Shown piece by piece: positions 44,872 through 54,602 of a stretch of 64,000 bases of DNA. The stretch covers positions 367,006-431,005 of the forward strand of contig NZ_JFYN01000042.1 in assembly GCF_000631985.1 (NCBI RefSeq), written 5' to 3'. The DNA comes from Pseudomonas sp. RIT288. GTDB taxonomy: Bacteria; Pseudomonadota; Gammaproteobacteria; Pseudomonadales; Pseudomonadaceae. The position numbers were made by a program, and so were the translations under genes. The notes below the pieces were generated by a model. It was not told where the DNA came from. It saw only the letters and a list, made by a program, of their open reading frames with translations, and made no database searches. Position 1 is the first letter of the stretch. The number at the start of each line of letters is the position of its first letter.

Positions 44872-45738
44872 TTAATTTGCAACTGATGCTTTGCAAGGAG
44901 CGCCACTCTTGCCGCTTGCCCAAATGATCGCCTGCTCTACCAAACGTGAATAATTCACGTCTCGATATGTTTCAGCGTAGTGCCCCAACGCAGAGTAAAA
45001 CGCTCGCCCGTTTCCGAGACAGTGCTTCCAAATCATCGGATGGTCGATACCCATACTGATATCGGTACCGGCCATCTTCGGCGAATAACTTGTTTCGTCG
45101 ATGCTTAGCAGCACCTCCACCCTTGGACGTGGACTTGTGTCGAACGAATACCACTCATCATCCATCACCCATCTGGATGGCAGGTGGGCAACTATCGGGT
45201 CGTCAGGAGAGTCGACAACCAGCGTGCCGGATTGCTTCTGCGGGAACAGCGGATGCCCTTTAAACTGAGCCTTAATGAGATCCTTTACATACCAATCCCA
45301 AGCGTACTTGGGATCTCCACCTGAGGCATGCAATGCTACAAACCCCCCACCATTGCTCAGGTAGGTTTTTAAAGCTTGACGTTGCGGCTCGGTCAGTACG
45401 TCCCCGGATACGTTGTTCCAGATCACTGTCTGAAATTTGCTCAGGTCGTCCGGATTGTGCACAGCTGCATTATCGGTGTGGTAGAGAGACCAGCCATTCT
45501 TCTTCGCCAACTGGCTGAGCATCTCATTTGCAGCAGGTATCGCATCCTTGTGAATGAAGCCATTGGTTTTGTCGAACACCAGGACTGCTGGCATCTTGAC
45601 CTTCACATCAGTAGGACGATCTTGATCATATTCCGGCTCGCGAAACATCCCCTGCGAACGCAGGAAGAAATAGACAAAGGCGCCAAGGCATATCACGAAA
45701 AGAAGCAGGATGAGCGACAAGCGACGAATCATTTTCAT
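44872..45738 (-). CDS. Membrane-anchored ThuA-domain protein
   Basis: A 288-residue protein with an N-terminal membrane anchor (about residues 5-22) and then a ThuA domain (glutamine-amidotransferase-like fold). VLVFDKTNGFIHKDAIP, GGGFVALHASGG and MDDEWYSFDTSPRP are family features. ThuA proteins accompany sugar 3-dehydrogenase systems (trehalose, sucrose and glucoside oxidation), acting on 3-keto sugars or their products. It is probably in the periplasm. It lies 20 bases after the GMC dehydrogenase gene. A longer start upstream is less likely since it would hide the membrane anchor. Confidence 0.8.
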   Translation of the reverse strand: MKMIRRLSLILLLFVICLGAFVYFFLRSQGMFREPEYDQDRPTDVKVKMPAVLVFDKTNGFIHKDAIPAANEMLSQLAKKNGWSLYHTDNAAVHNPDDLSKFQTVIWNNVSGDVLTEPQRQALKTYLSNGGGFVALHASGGDPKYAWDWYVKDLIKAQFKGHPLFPQKQSGTLVVDSPDDPIVAHLPSRWVMDDEWYSFDTSPRPRVEVLLSIDETSYSPKMAGTDISMGIDHPMIWKHCLGNGRAFYSALGHYAETYRDVNYSRLVEQAIIWASGKSGAPCKASVAN

Positions 45739-45758
45739 ATGTACACCGAGCTTCCTGG

Positions 45759-47444
45759 TTAGATGCGACCTGACTGATATTCGGTGACGGCGTGATCCAC
45801 GGCCCTGACGGTGAGCGCCATCAAAGTGAGCGAAGGATTCACGCATGAGGCAGAGGTCATGCAGGAACCGTCCGTCACGAACAGGTTTGGCACCTCGTGA
45901 CTCTGATTCCATCGATTGAGGAACGAGTCCTCGCGGTTGTGCCCCATACGTGCCGTCCCCATTTCATGGACGCTTGCGCCAGGAGGCGTGCCGGAGAAAT
46001 CCTGGATCATCACCGCCCCCGCCGCTGCCAGCATCTGGTGCGCCTCGGAAACGATATCCGTAATCATCGCCTTCTCGTTTTCTCTATAGACGTAGTCGAA
46101 GCACGCCAATGGAATGCCGTACGAATCTTTTTTCGTCGGATGCAGGAACATGTGGTTTTCATGGTTCGGAAGAACCTCACCAAATCCCGCTACATACATA
46201 ATCCAAGGGCCCGGTCCTTTCATGGCCTCCTTAAACTTCGCTCCGATCCCCGGAACCATCGAGAACTTGGAGTTCCAGCCCAGACGTTGAGCCGCTGCCT
46301 GGTAACCATAGCCACGTAGATAGGGCTGATCGTTTTCCCTGAGATTTTTGAAGCGCGGGATGTAGATCTGGTTGGGACGATAGCCGTAGGGGTACTTGTC
46401 CAAATAGCCAGGCATCACCCCGAGTGCGCCATTACCGTAGGTGTGATCCATCAAGTAACGTCCCAATACCCCGCTGGTGTTACCCAGGCCATTGGGGAAA
46501 GACTCACTCTTGGAGTTGAGCAGGATCTGCGTACTGCCGATAGTCGAGCCGCAGAGGAATACCATCTTTGATGTGAACCTCAGCTTTTGACGAGTATTGG
46601 CATCAATCACTCGTACAGCTGAAGCACGATTGGTTGTGGGATCGTAGTCGATACTCTCGACTACGCTATCGCAACGTAGCGTCAGGTTGCCCGTGGCCTT
46701 GGCCGCCGGCAACGTCGAGACAATGCTATTAAAATATGCCTTGAAGGTGCAGCCACGCTCACATTTGTAGCAGTAGGTACAAGCACCTCGATTGTTTTGC
46801 GGTTGGGTCTGAATGGCCATTCGCCCCATGGTCACACAGCGCGAATCGCCGAAGGTTTCCCTAACCTTGTTTGCGAAAACTTTCTCGACATGGTTCATTT
46901 CCATCGGGGGTTGGAACTCCCCATCCGGAAGCTGCGGCAAACCTTCCTTCTGCCCGCTCACACCGATGAACTTTTCTACGTAGCTGTACCAGTCCTTGAT
47001 ATCGGCATAGCGAATGGGCCAATCGCAGCCATGCCCATCTTTCTTGTTGGCTCCAAAATCCAGATCGCTGTAACGATAGACATGCCTCCCCCATACCAAC
47101 GACTTGCCACCTAGCACACCGCCACGAATCCATACAAACGGCTTCTCTGGGTTAAACGCGTAAGGATTGGCTTTGTCGTTATTGAAGAAGTGGCGGGTGG
47201 TTTCGTCAAAAGCGTAAATTTTACTTTGGACAGGATATTCAGAGTCGTAAAGGTCACGTAGGGGCTTGCCGCCGAAAGGGATCTTCCATGGCGGTTGAAA
47301 CATGCCCTTGTAGTCGATGTCATGCTTGATTTCCCTCCCGCGCTCCAGCACAAGAACTTTTAAACCTTTCTCGCAGAGTTCCTTTGCGGCCCAGCCGCCA
47401 GTGATCCCTGAGCCTATGACAATTGCATCAAAATCAGTCTGCAT
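45759..47444 (-). CDS. GMC dehydrogenase, glucoside-3-dehydrogenase-like
   Basis: A 561-residue FAD enzyme of the GMC family. IVIGSGITGGWAAKELCEKG binds FAD, ACTYCYKCERGC carries four cysteines suited to an iron-sulfur cluster, and VHEMGTARMGHNRED with NPSLTLMALTVRA gives the catalytic His-Asn pair. It belongs to the FAD-glucose-dehydrogenase/glucoside-3-dehydrogenase branch, with a small partner subunit encoded 55 bases upstream. It would oxidise a sugar or alcohol hydroxyl and pass electrons to the respiratory chain. The cytochrome c subunit usually found with it is not in this window. GGTGAG precedes the ATG. Confidence 0.87.
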   Translation of the reverse strand: MQTDFDAIVIGSGITGGWAAKELCEKGLKVLVLERGREIKHDIDYKGMFQPPWKIPFGGKPLRDLYDSEYPVQSKIYAFDETTRHFFNNDKANPYAFNPEKPFVWIRGGVLGGKSLVWGRHVYRYSDLDFGANKKDGHGCDWPIRYADIKDWYSYVEKFIGVSGQKEGLPQLPDGEFQPPMEMNHVEKVFANKVRETFGDSRCVTMGRMAIQTQPQNNRGACTYCYKCERGCTFKAYFNSIVSTLPAAKATGNLTLRCDSVVESIDYDPTTNRASAVRVIDANTRQKLRFTSKMVFLCGSTIGSTQILLNSKSESFPNGLGNTSGVLGRYLMDHTYGNGALGVMPGYLDKYPYGYRPNQIYIPRFKNLRENDQPYLRGYGYQAAAQRLGWNSKFSMVPGIGAKFKEAMKGPGPWIMYVAGFGEVLPNHENHMFLHPTKKDSYGIPLACFDYVYRENEKAMITDIVSEAHQMLAAAGAVMIQDFSGTPPGASVHEMGTARMGHNREDSFLNRWNQSHEVPNLFVTDGSCMTSASCVNPSLTLMALTVRAVDHAVTEYQSGRI

Positions 47445-47499
47445 AACTCACCATTAAATAGCTGCCGAGCGCAGCGCATTACGCGCTGCGGCTGGGAAA

Positions 47500-48105
47500 T
47501 CACCAGATGTACTGGCGCCCACCACTCGCTTGCAGGGTTGCCTCACCGTCGTATCTGCCTGGAACAGGCAAGTACTGCATTTCCGTGCTGGAAGCAGTTT
47601 CGGAGGTGTAGTAGCCAACCACTACTAACTCCTTAAGCTTGGTGAAGAAGGGTGCCTCTTGATCGATATCTCCCTTACCCATCAAAGTGGCGGGGGTAAC
47701 CGGTTTCGGATGCGCCTTCGCGTATGCCTGCGCGATGGTTTCGGCGTCTTGCAGGCTGACCGCCTGTTGCGCCGACGTGGAGTTCAGGAAGTCGCTACCA
47801 AACTCTTTCAGACAGTACTTATCGAGCTCAGTGAGCCCATCAAGGAAGATCGTTCGCTCTCGATGGGTGTACCAATCGGACACCAGACTCTCGATGAAAT
47901 TGGGAACGCCCGCATCCACTGCACCGGGTGTGTCGGTGCGGGGAATGACGAGGTCTGATAACACCAGGCAAAGCTGGGCCTGGTGCGACGTGAGCGGGAA
48001 AGTGAGGAGTGGCTTATCACCTCCCGTCAACGCACTTACCAACCCGCTGGCGGTAATCCCTCCCAGTAAAACGCATGTGTTTGTCAGTAACTGCCGACGA
48101 AGCAT
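47500..48105 (-). CDS. Gluconate-2-dehydrogenase-3-like small subunit
   Basis: A 201-residue protein with a twin-Arg-like N terminus (MLRRQLLTNT), then a hydrophobic stretch (about residues 10-25). The body shows YYTSETASSTEMQYLPVPGRYDG near the C terminus, typical of the gluconate 2-dehydrogenase subunit 3 family. Such subunits chaperone and export the GMC subunit through Tat. It directly precedes the GMC gene in the operon. A GGGGGAA ribosome site is present. Confidence 0.85.
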   Translation of the reverse strand: MLRRQLLTNTCVLLGGITASGLVSALTGGDKPLLTFPLTSHQAQLCLVLSDLVIPRTDTPGAVDAGVPNFIESLVSDWYTHRERTIFLDGLTELDKYCLKEFGSDFLNSTSAQQAVSLQDAETIAQAYAKAHPKPVTPATLMGKGDIDQEAPFFTKLKELVVVGYYTSETASSTEMQYLPVPGRYDGEATLQASGGRQYIW

Positions 48106-48152
48106 TATTGAATTCCCCCGGTACTATTGAAGTTGAGTGACAAAGAAGTGCG

Positions 48153-49496
48153 TCAACGCACACCGGCCTGCCTCAGACGGGCCGGAGTAAACTCATTCAG
48201 ATCGGGCTTTACGTCGAAGTTGACGGGCGTTTCTTCCTGCGCAAGGGCATTGATCGTGTAGCGTCCAGAGATGAGGTCGTACTGCGCTTCACCTGCGGAC
48301 CACACAATTTGATGGTCGTAATAATTTATGGTGTAGGTCTCGGCGAGACGCCACAGCTCACCTCGGCTATCGCGGCTTTCAGCTACCAGTATCTGGTAGG
48401 AGTCTTCATCGAAGTAAAAGTCGCGCTGGGAGTAAACGTGGCGCATCCCCGGCTTCAACTTGGCCCGCACGTGCCACACGCGGTGCAACTCATAGCGAGT
48501 CAGATCCGGATTGACGTGTGCCGTCTGGATAATGTCCTTGTATGTGTTGGTGCGAGAGGCAAACCGGTAGCTGTTGTATGGGACATACATCTCTTTCTTG
48601 CCCACGATCTCCCAAGTGAAACGATCCGGAGCACCGTTGAACATGTCTACGTCATCCACCGTCATCAGACCGCCTGCGGTGGGAGTGTCATAGCCGACAG
48701 TAGGAGATCGCCGAACGCGACGCTGGCCCGGTGTGTACACCCAGGACTGCCGCGGGGAGACAGTTTGGTTCACGGTATCTTGAATCAGCCGTACTACACC
48801 GGCATCGCGCGGTGGGGCCAGCGTCTCCTGAAGGTAATAAAAGAGCATATTCCCTTCAGTTGAGCCGTCGTCACGAAAGTCCCGATTGTAGAGATAGAGA
48901 TCGCGGTTTTTGTTGAGGGTATAGCTCCCCCCCGCCTGAATGTTGGCCCCGGCATTGGTTCGCTGTACCGCATTTCCACGGTAGCGCAGCAAATGGTTCC
49001 AAATCACTTCCAGGCCGGACTTCGGTAGCGGGAAAGGCGTAGCCACCTTTACTTCCGATACGCCGTTGCCATCCGTTGTCAGCTTGGTGTGTTCGGCATT
49101 CACCTTCACTGCGTCGTACACGAATTGCGGGAAGGATGCGGACCTACGGGTAGGATAGACGTTCATCTTCCAGGTATCGGGGTGTCGGCGCAGCATGGCC
49201 AACTGTCCGTCACTGATTTTGTCCTTGTAGCTCGCCGAGTTGGCTGCGGTGATCGTCAGTAGTGGCTTGTCCGCCTCATAGGGGTCTTTGTAGCCCTTCG
49301 CCAAATCGAAGGCATTTTTGTTCATTGTCAGACCACCATTCCAGGCAGGAATCGAGCCATCGGCATTACCAGCTTTTTCTGCACCGATCGGTGTGAGATC
49401 CCGGCCCAAGCGTGCAACATCTGAAGCCGCAAACACATGGCCACAGAAGATCAACGCGAGTGCAGCAACAACTTGAGTCTTATAGAACGCATTCAT
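48153..49496 (-). CDS. DUF1329 periplasmic protein
   Basis: A 447-residue protein with a cleavable signal peptide (ending VFA-A near residue 24). The rest matches the DUF1329 family: PAWNGGLTMNKN, then YDAVKVNAEHTKL, and the acidic ending. DUF1329 proteins have a LolA-like fold and occur next to DUF1302 barrels and MMPL-type RND transporters, with a proposed role in handling lipids or other hydrophobic compounds. Here it follows the DUF1302 gene by 9 bases. GAGGTG precedes the ATG. Confidence 0.88.
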   Translation of the reverse strand: MNAFYKTQVVAALALIFCGHVFAASDVARLGRDLTPIGAEKAGNADGSIPAWNGGLTMNKNAFDLAKGYKDPYEADKPLLTITAANSASYKDKISDGQLAMLRRHPDTWKMNVYPTRRSASFPQFVYDAVKVNAEHTKLTTDGNGVSEVKVATPFPLPKSGLEVIWNHLLRYRGNAVQRTNAGANIQAGGSYTLNKNRDLYLYNRDFRDDGSTEGNMLFYYLQETLAPPRDAGVVRLIQDTVNQTVSPRQSWVYTPGQRRVRRSPTVGYDTPTAGGLMTVDDVDMFNGAPDRFTWEIVGKKEMYVPYNSYRFASRTNTYKDIIQTAHVNPDLTRYELHRVWHVRAKLKPGMRHVYSQRDFYFDEDSYQILVAESRDSRGELWRLAETYTINYYDHQIVWSAGEAQYDLISGRYTINALAQEETPVNFDVKPDLNEFTPARLRQAGVR

Positions 49497-49505
49497 AACT
49501 GCACC

Positions 49506-51302
49506 TCAGAAACTGTACTTAACATTGAAACTCAGAAAATCACGGTCGCGGTTGTAACGACCACCGCCATTGAACGCCGTGTAGCTGATGCCAGCACCAA
49601 TGACTTCTTTGTAGGTGGCATCTACTTTCGCGGTGTAGGCACGCTCGCCTTTGTTATTGGCGCCGTTACGCCCGTTGATGCCGGCGTAAACGCTCACACC
49701 AGGAGAAACGGTGAATTGGCCGAAAATATCGTCGTAGGTCAGGGAGCCTGTGGTAGTCGTGCCCCAGGAGCTGTTGGTCATACCACCTGGAAGGTCAGGG
49801 TTATCGAACGTCTGCGCGGGCAAACTTCCATAAATTCGGTTGGCACTTACTTCGGCAACGATGCTTCCTGAGTCCGCTCGCAATACGCCACTCGGCAGCA
49901 GATAGATCGCGGAGAGTGTTACTTGCGCCCGGCCCCTTTCGACATAGCCGGGGATGTAGGTCCCTTGGGATAAGCCACCCACAACAGCCGGAGAGATCAC
50001 AGCTCGCGAGGTGTACTTGCTGACAATCGAATCGGGGCGATAACTCAGTTCTCCGGCGACCGCCAAGCCCTCCAGCGGGCCACCATTAATTGTCGTATTG
50101 AAGCTGAAGCCATAGAGATCACGCTTGCCAATGTACTCGGCGAAGTAGGTTGCTCGATTGGCAAACGGGATGGGGCCGACACCGGGTACGGCTAGGATGG
50201 CGCCCGCTTTGGCACTGACTACCGGCGTCTGCGTGCTATAGCGAAGGTAATAAAGACCGAAGTCCGTTTGGTTCAGCTCTTGAGCCGTCCAGCGCAGGCC
50301 TAAACCATATTGAGCATCACCGTCTGGCTTGACATCGTGCGAGCGCGGAACAAAGGTACTCATCAGCAGGGACTCTGCGAGAGGCCTCATACCGGAAGGT
50401 ACGCCATTGAGATAGGCTCGCACTTCGTCTGGGCTGTCGAACGCCGTGGGGCGTCCCAGCAAACCGGTAACCGACTCCTGGATAGCCGCGACGGGCAGAT
50501 AATCGCAATCATCATCCCCGATCACATCAGTGGTTGAAAAAAAGGTTCCGCAAGCGTCCAGCTTCGAAGCTTTCCAAGAGGAGCCCGGCTGCCAGTAGCC
50601 CTCAACAGTCATGCTCTCGTTCAACTCAAAGGAAAACGATCCCATAAGGGTCGGCAGAAAGGCCTCCTTGATTTCAGACCCAGGTGCACGAAGGGCCCCG
50701 ACATCATAGGGATTGGTCGCTGAAATACCGCCTTGGGCGAATATCGACTCTCCCCAGTTGATCACTTGTCGGCCCAAGCGAGCCGAAAACAGGCGATCCC
50801 CAAGCTTCCAAGAGCCATACACGAACGCATCAAGCAGTTCGGCACTCGAGCCGGCAAGATCTTCGCCATCATCACTAAGTTCACGTTGACGACGCGAGTC
50901 ATCTTTCAGTTCGAAATCATAGAATGCGCGACCACGTAAAAAGACACCGTAATCCTCCTGAAATCGCAGATCCAAATCAGACACAACCTTGGCCACCTCG
51001 GATACAAGGTCTCCCTTTCGAAAGTTCAGATTGCCGTCGTCATAAACGAGGGGGCCATTATCGACACTTCCGCCATTGGAACGAGCAATCAGCTTCTTTG
51101 AAGGAGCCTGCATTCGGTAAGTGGTGCCGTAAGAGACAGTGGTGTCGAGCGAGCCAGACACTGTTTCGCCGTCAAATTGAAAAGCGAATACTGATCCACA
51201 TGGAGCCAGGCATAGAGCCAATGCACCAAGAGTCAGGCTGGGCGGGGAGATCTCAGGAACCGTCGCACGAACGGCTCGGCTTAACTTGGGTGTGTTTTGC
51301 AT
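49506..51302 (-). CDS. DUF1302 outer-membrane beta-barrel protein
   Basis: A 598-residue protein. A signal peptide ends SVFA near residue 41, followed by alternating strands typical of an outer-membrane barrel and a C-terminal Phe (NVKYSF), the BAM recognition residue. It fits DUF1302. It is likely a pore or receptor letting a hydrophobic or aromatic compound cross the outer membrane. The ATG at 51302 was preferred over a GTG at 51314. It is the first gene of the operon. Confidence 0.87.
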   Translation of the reverse strand: MQNTPKLSRAVRATVPEISPPSLTLGALALCLAPCGSVFAFQFDGETVSGSLDTTVSYGTTYRMQAPSKKLIARSNGGSVDNGPLVYDDGNLNFRKGDLVSEVAKVVSDLDLRFQEDYGVFLRGRAFYDFELKDDSRRQRELSDDGEDLAGSSAELLDAFVYGSWKLGDRLFSARLGRQVINWGESIFAQGGISATNPYDVGALRAPGSEIKEAFLPTLMGSFSFELNESMTVEGYWQPGSSWKASKLDACGTFFSTTDVIGDDDCDYLPVAAIQESVTGLLGRPTAFDSPDEVRAYLNGVPSGMRPLAESLLMSTFVPRSHDVKPDGDAQYGLGLRWTAQELNQTDFGLYYLRYSTQTPVVSAKAGAILAVPGVGPIPFANRATYFAEYIGKRDLYGFSFNTTINGGPLEGLAVAGELSYRPDSIVSKYTSRAVISPAVVGGLSQGTYIPGYVERGRAQVTLSAIYLLPSGVLRADSGSIVAEVSANRIYGSLPAQTFDNPDLPGGMTNSSWGTTTTGSLTYDDIFGQFTVSPGVSVYAGINGRNGANNKGERAYTAKVDATYKEVIGAGISYTAFNGGGRYNRDRDFLSFNVKYSF

Positions 51303-51652
51303 CCTATGTCTCACTTGTTTTTATTATTGAGCGCAACCCATACCTGCTTGCGGGCGGCAGGAATAGTTATTGCAGACGCGATTCAACAGCGTGAGCCTAC
51401 AGCGCTGATCGGACTCACGATCAGGTTAAACACTAAGTCTCAGGTATACTTGATCGCATTACCCCCAAAGGACCAAATTAATTTGCGACTATTAACCAAC
51501 TGATAAATATTGTTTTTTTCTACTTCTTAGGAGATATAAGCGTTACCGTAGTTCTTTTTAGATTCTCGTTAGTGCTTTGTGGCTAGTGACGCACCAGGAG
51601 GACTGGCCCCATACTAAAAGCCGAAAAAGCAGACAGGCTTCACTCCTATGAG
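51303..51652. other. Divergent promoter region
   Basis: 350 bases between the DUF1302 operon (-) and the MalT-type regulator (+). It should hold both promoters and the regulator's binding site. No certain palindrome was found. The DNA is AT-rich near 51480-51550. Confidence 0.45.
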
Positions 51653-54184
51653 ATGAGCAAACCCATGATTCCAGCATCCCCTCCCCCAGACTTCAGTCTT
51701 CCCCAACTGCCACGAAAACCAAGAAGCCACATCCTCCGCACATCACTAATGAACAAGGTGCTCTCTCGGGATGTCAGACTGCGCTTGCTCTGTGCCGCTG
51801 CCGGTAGCGGCAAAACCACCTTGATGGCGGACTGTGCACGGGCCAGGACCACTGGGCGAACTATCTGGATTTCCATGCACGGGGCAGCGCTGAGTAACGA
51901 AGGTTTCCTTCAGAACATCCTTGCGGCCTTTACCGAGAGTGCACCCGAGACAGCCAGCGAAGCGCTCGTGACCAAAACCTTGATGGAGGTTTCAAGTTCT
52001 GTATGGATCATGCTCGATGACTATCCGCATCGGCCCACACCAGAGCTGGACGCCTTGTTAGGACGACTGCTGAATTTGCCCAACAATGCTGTTCAATGGT
52101 GGGTCGCAACCAGGCGGCGGATTGGTATCAACTTGGCGAAATTGCTAATTGCTGATGAGCTACTTGAAATAACCGGTCTTGATCTCACCATTACCCAAGG
52201 TGAACTGAGCATTCTGCTGGGCGAAGAAAGCGATACCAAAGCTTTCGAAAGTACCTTCCGCGACACCCAGGGCTGGTTTGCTGCAGCGTCGATCTGGCTC
52301 GCCGCACAGCCAAGCCAGCGTACCCATCTGAGCAATAATTACCAGTTCGAGTCGTTACTACGCGATTACATTGAGATAGAGCTGCTCGAAACACTGCCCG
52401 ACAAACTTCGGAGGCAGTTGACTATTCTGGCCGTCGCTTCAGCTTTCAATGACGCACTTTGCTCGCACCTCCTCGAACTTGATGACAGCCATGCATGGTT
52501 TAGGGAGTTAGAAAGCCAAGGCGCTTTCCTCTACCCGATCGCCGAACATCCAGGCTGGTTTCGGCTAATGCCTACCGCAGCCTCCATTTTGGCGAGAGAG
52601 TTGAGTGCAGGAGACGCCCGGCTCATTCACTTGCAAGCCTGTAACTGGCTGGAAGATCAAGAGCAATACCGCTTCGCGATCGACCATGCCCTGGCCGCTG
52701 GCGTACATCATCGAGCGACCAAATTGCTCGAACGGCTAGCCGATAGACGCCTGCTACACGGATTCCAGTCCACACAAGTTTTTGAATGGTTCAACGATTT
52801 GCCCGCGAGCCTTACCCACAGCAGCAGTGATCTGGTGCTGCTCAGTGCTTTTGCATTTGGCGCAACCTTTCAAGTAGAGAAAGCCACGGTTTGCCTGGAG
52901 AGCCTCAGCAAATTTCTACCGGCTGCAAGCGCTGAGCTGCAACTACGCACATTCAGTCGGACCCAAGCGCTGCTAGGGCTTCTAGCCCATGCATCGGGAG
53001 ATCTTTCGAACGCTCAGCTACACTGCCGAGAAGCCATTGAAGTCCTTCCAGTCCAAGACTGGGCGCTACAGTTACTTTGTCGCTCCACTCTAATAAACCA
53101 TGCATTGTTTGCGGGTCAGCTCGAGGTTGCTGACAACCTTCTAGCGTCTGCACGGCAGTTCTTGAAGCTGCTAGATAGCGATCTGCCCGCCGTGATCGTG
53201 GATAACTACCAAGCTGACGTAATGATGGTACGAGGACAGTTGACTCAAGCAGAGTCGATGCTCGAACGTAATCTCCTGCTCATCTCCAATACCATTTTCT
53301 CTGAGCGGGGGTGGGTTGGCCGTACTCATCTCAAGCTTGGCCAGATACAGATGCGCCTTGGAAAAATAGCGTTGGCAGAGGAACAGTTCTGGATCAGCTT
53401 TCGCGTAATGAATAACGCATTGGAACCGGCCGCCTATCAAGCTCTTCTGGCGTTAGCAGACCTGGCGTTGCTGGACGATGAGGTCGGCAAGGCATCTAGC
53501 CTGGTTGATAAAGCAGCCAGATTATTGAGCGAAAGGAAAATGGCCCCCCCAAGCTACTTGGCCTGTTTGGAATTAGCACAAGCCAAAGTTCTGATCCGTC
53601 GCGGCGAGCCCGGCCGAGCGATACCTTTGCTTGAGCGCATCCAGCAACATCATGCGTCGGGGCAATGTACCCAGCCATTGTCCACCATGGAGCTACTGCT
53701 TGAATGTGAAGGACTGGCAGCTGAAGCAGGAGTGTCCGACTACCCAAAGGCCATCAGTAAACTTCAAGCTGTCATCACGAGAGCCTATTCTCAGGGGTAT
53801 CTCACCAGCGCCACAGACTTGACATTTAAACTTGCACTTATCATCTATAAAGCCGGCGATAAAGAGGAAGCGAAGTTATGGCTTCTAAAAGGGCTTGAAG
53901 CCTCCAAGCCAATGCAACACCGATTGCCAATGGAAAACCTTGAGCGAACTTGTCCAGACCTCTGCTCCTCGGTGGAGAGGGATAAACAGTACGGCGTGCT
54001 TTCGGATCGAGAAATAGAAGTCTTACGTTTGGTCGAAGCGTGTCTATCGAATGCAGAAATTGGGCAACGGTTGTACATCTCGGTGTTTACGGTGAAAAGT
54101 CATATACAGCGGATCTGCGGCAAGCTGGGAGTAAGGCGAAGAGCTCAAGCTGTGGCTAAAGCCAGATCAATGAATGTTCTCTGA
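51653..54184 (+). CDS. MalT-type LuxR regulator
   Basis: An 843-residue STAND-type activator. A P-loop lies near residues 46-56 (AAAGSGKTTLMA), with the Walker B-like segment VWIMLDDYPH after it. A long helical repeat region covers about 330-750, and a C-terminal LuxR HTH follows (LSDREIEVLRLVEACLSNAEIG, then YISVFTVKSHIQRICGKLG). Proteins of this type (MalT, AlkS) bind an inducer and ATP and activate catabolic operons. It is divergent from the DUF1302 operon and next to the acyl-CoA synthetase, both likely targets. The ribosome site is weak. Confidence 0.88.
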   Translation: MSKPMIPASPPPDFSLPQLPRKPRSHILRTSLMNKVLSRDVRLRLLCAAAGSGKTTLMADCARARTTGRTIWISMHGAALSNEGFLQNILAAFTESAPETASEALVTKTLMEVSSSVWIMLDDYPHRPTPELDALLGRLLNLPNNAVQWWVATRRRIGINLAKLLIADELLEITGLDLTITQGELSILLGEESDTKAFESTFRDTQGWFAAASIWLAAQPSQRTHLSNNYQFESLLRDYIEIELLETLPDKLRRQLTILAVASAFNDALCSHLLELDDSHAWFRELESQGAFLYPIAEHPGWFRLMPTAASILARELSAGDARLIHLQACNWLEDQEQYRFAIDHALAAGVHHRATKLLERLADRRLLHGFQSTQVFEWFNDLPASLTHSSSDLVLLSAFAFGATFQVEKATVCLESLSKFLPAASAELQLRTFSRTQALLGLLAHASGDLSNAQLHCREAIEVLPVQDWALQLLCRSTLINHALFAGQLEVADNLLASARQFLKLLDSDLPAVIVDNYQADVMMVRGQLTQAESMLERNLLLISNTIFSERGWVGRTHLKLGQIQMRLGKIALAEEQFWISFRVMNNALEPAAYQALLALADLALLDDEVGKASSLVDKAARLLSERKMAPPSYLACLELAQAKVLIRRGEPGRAIPLLERIQQHHASGQCTQPLSTMELLLECEGLAAEAGVSDYPKAISKLQAVITRAYSQGYLTSATDLTFKLALIIYKAGDKEEAKLWLLKGLEASKPMQHRLPMENLERTCPDLCSSVERDKQYGVLSDREIEVLRLVEACLSNAEIGQRLYISVFTVKSHIQRICGKLGVRRRAQAVAKARSMNVL

Positions 54185-54602
54185 GATTATCGAGTCGCGT
54201 AATTTTAAACTTCCCGGTTAGCTGTATAACTTGAATTGATTTTATGGATGGTAGGAACTAATGAAGCACGCTACAGGCCGACTCTATGGAAAAGCCGATT
54301 AAGGTGCCTACCGCATTAAAAATGCGCACGACATGAAGCCGACTTACGACATCGCCTACGGCAACACGAAACCCACCCGCGGTGGAAATCTGTTCCTGGT
54401 TGATCATTCAGCGCACACTCGCACTTGAAGAGTGCTCATCCAGAAGTTTAATCCCACTGCAAGTTTGAATGGCCATGATCCGTGTTTAGCGTTACTCGCC
54501 AAACTATTCACGCGCACTGAGCGTTCAGAACATTGCTGCGCAAGAAAATCAGAGCGATCATCGGTTCCAGATGACTCCAATAACCAACTATAGGATGTCG
54601 GG
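54185..54602. other. Intergenic, decayed coding-like DNA
   Basis: 418 bases. Short open pieces such as one starting at about 54333 (MKPTYDIAYGNTKPTRGGN) look protein-like but end in stops after about 30 codons. They may be the remains of a lost gene. Nothing was recognised. It also contains the promoter of the acyl-CoA synthetase gene. Confidence 0.35.
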
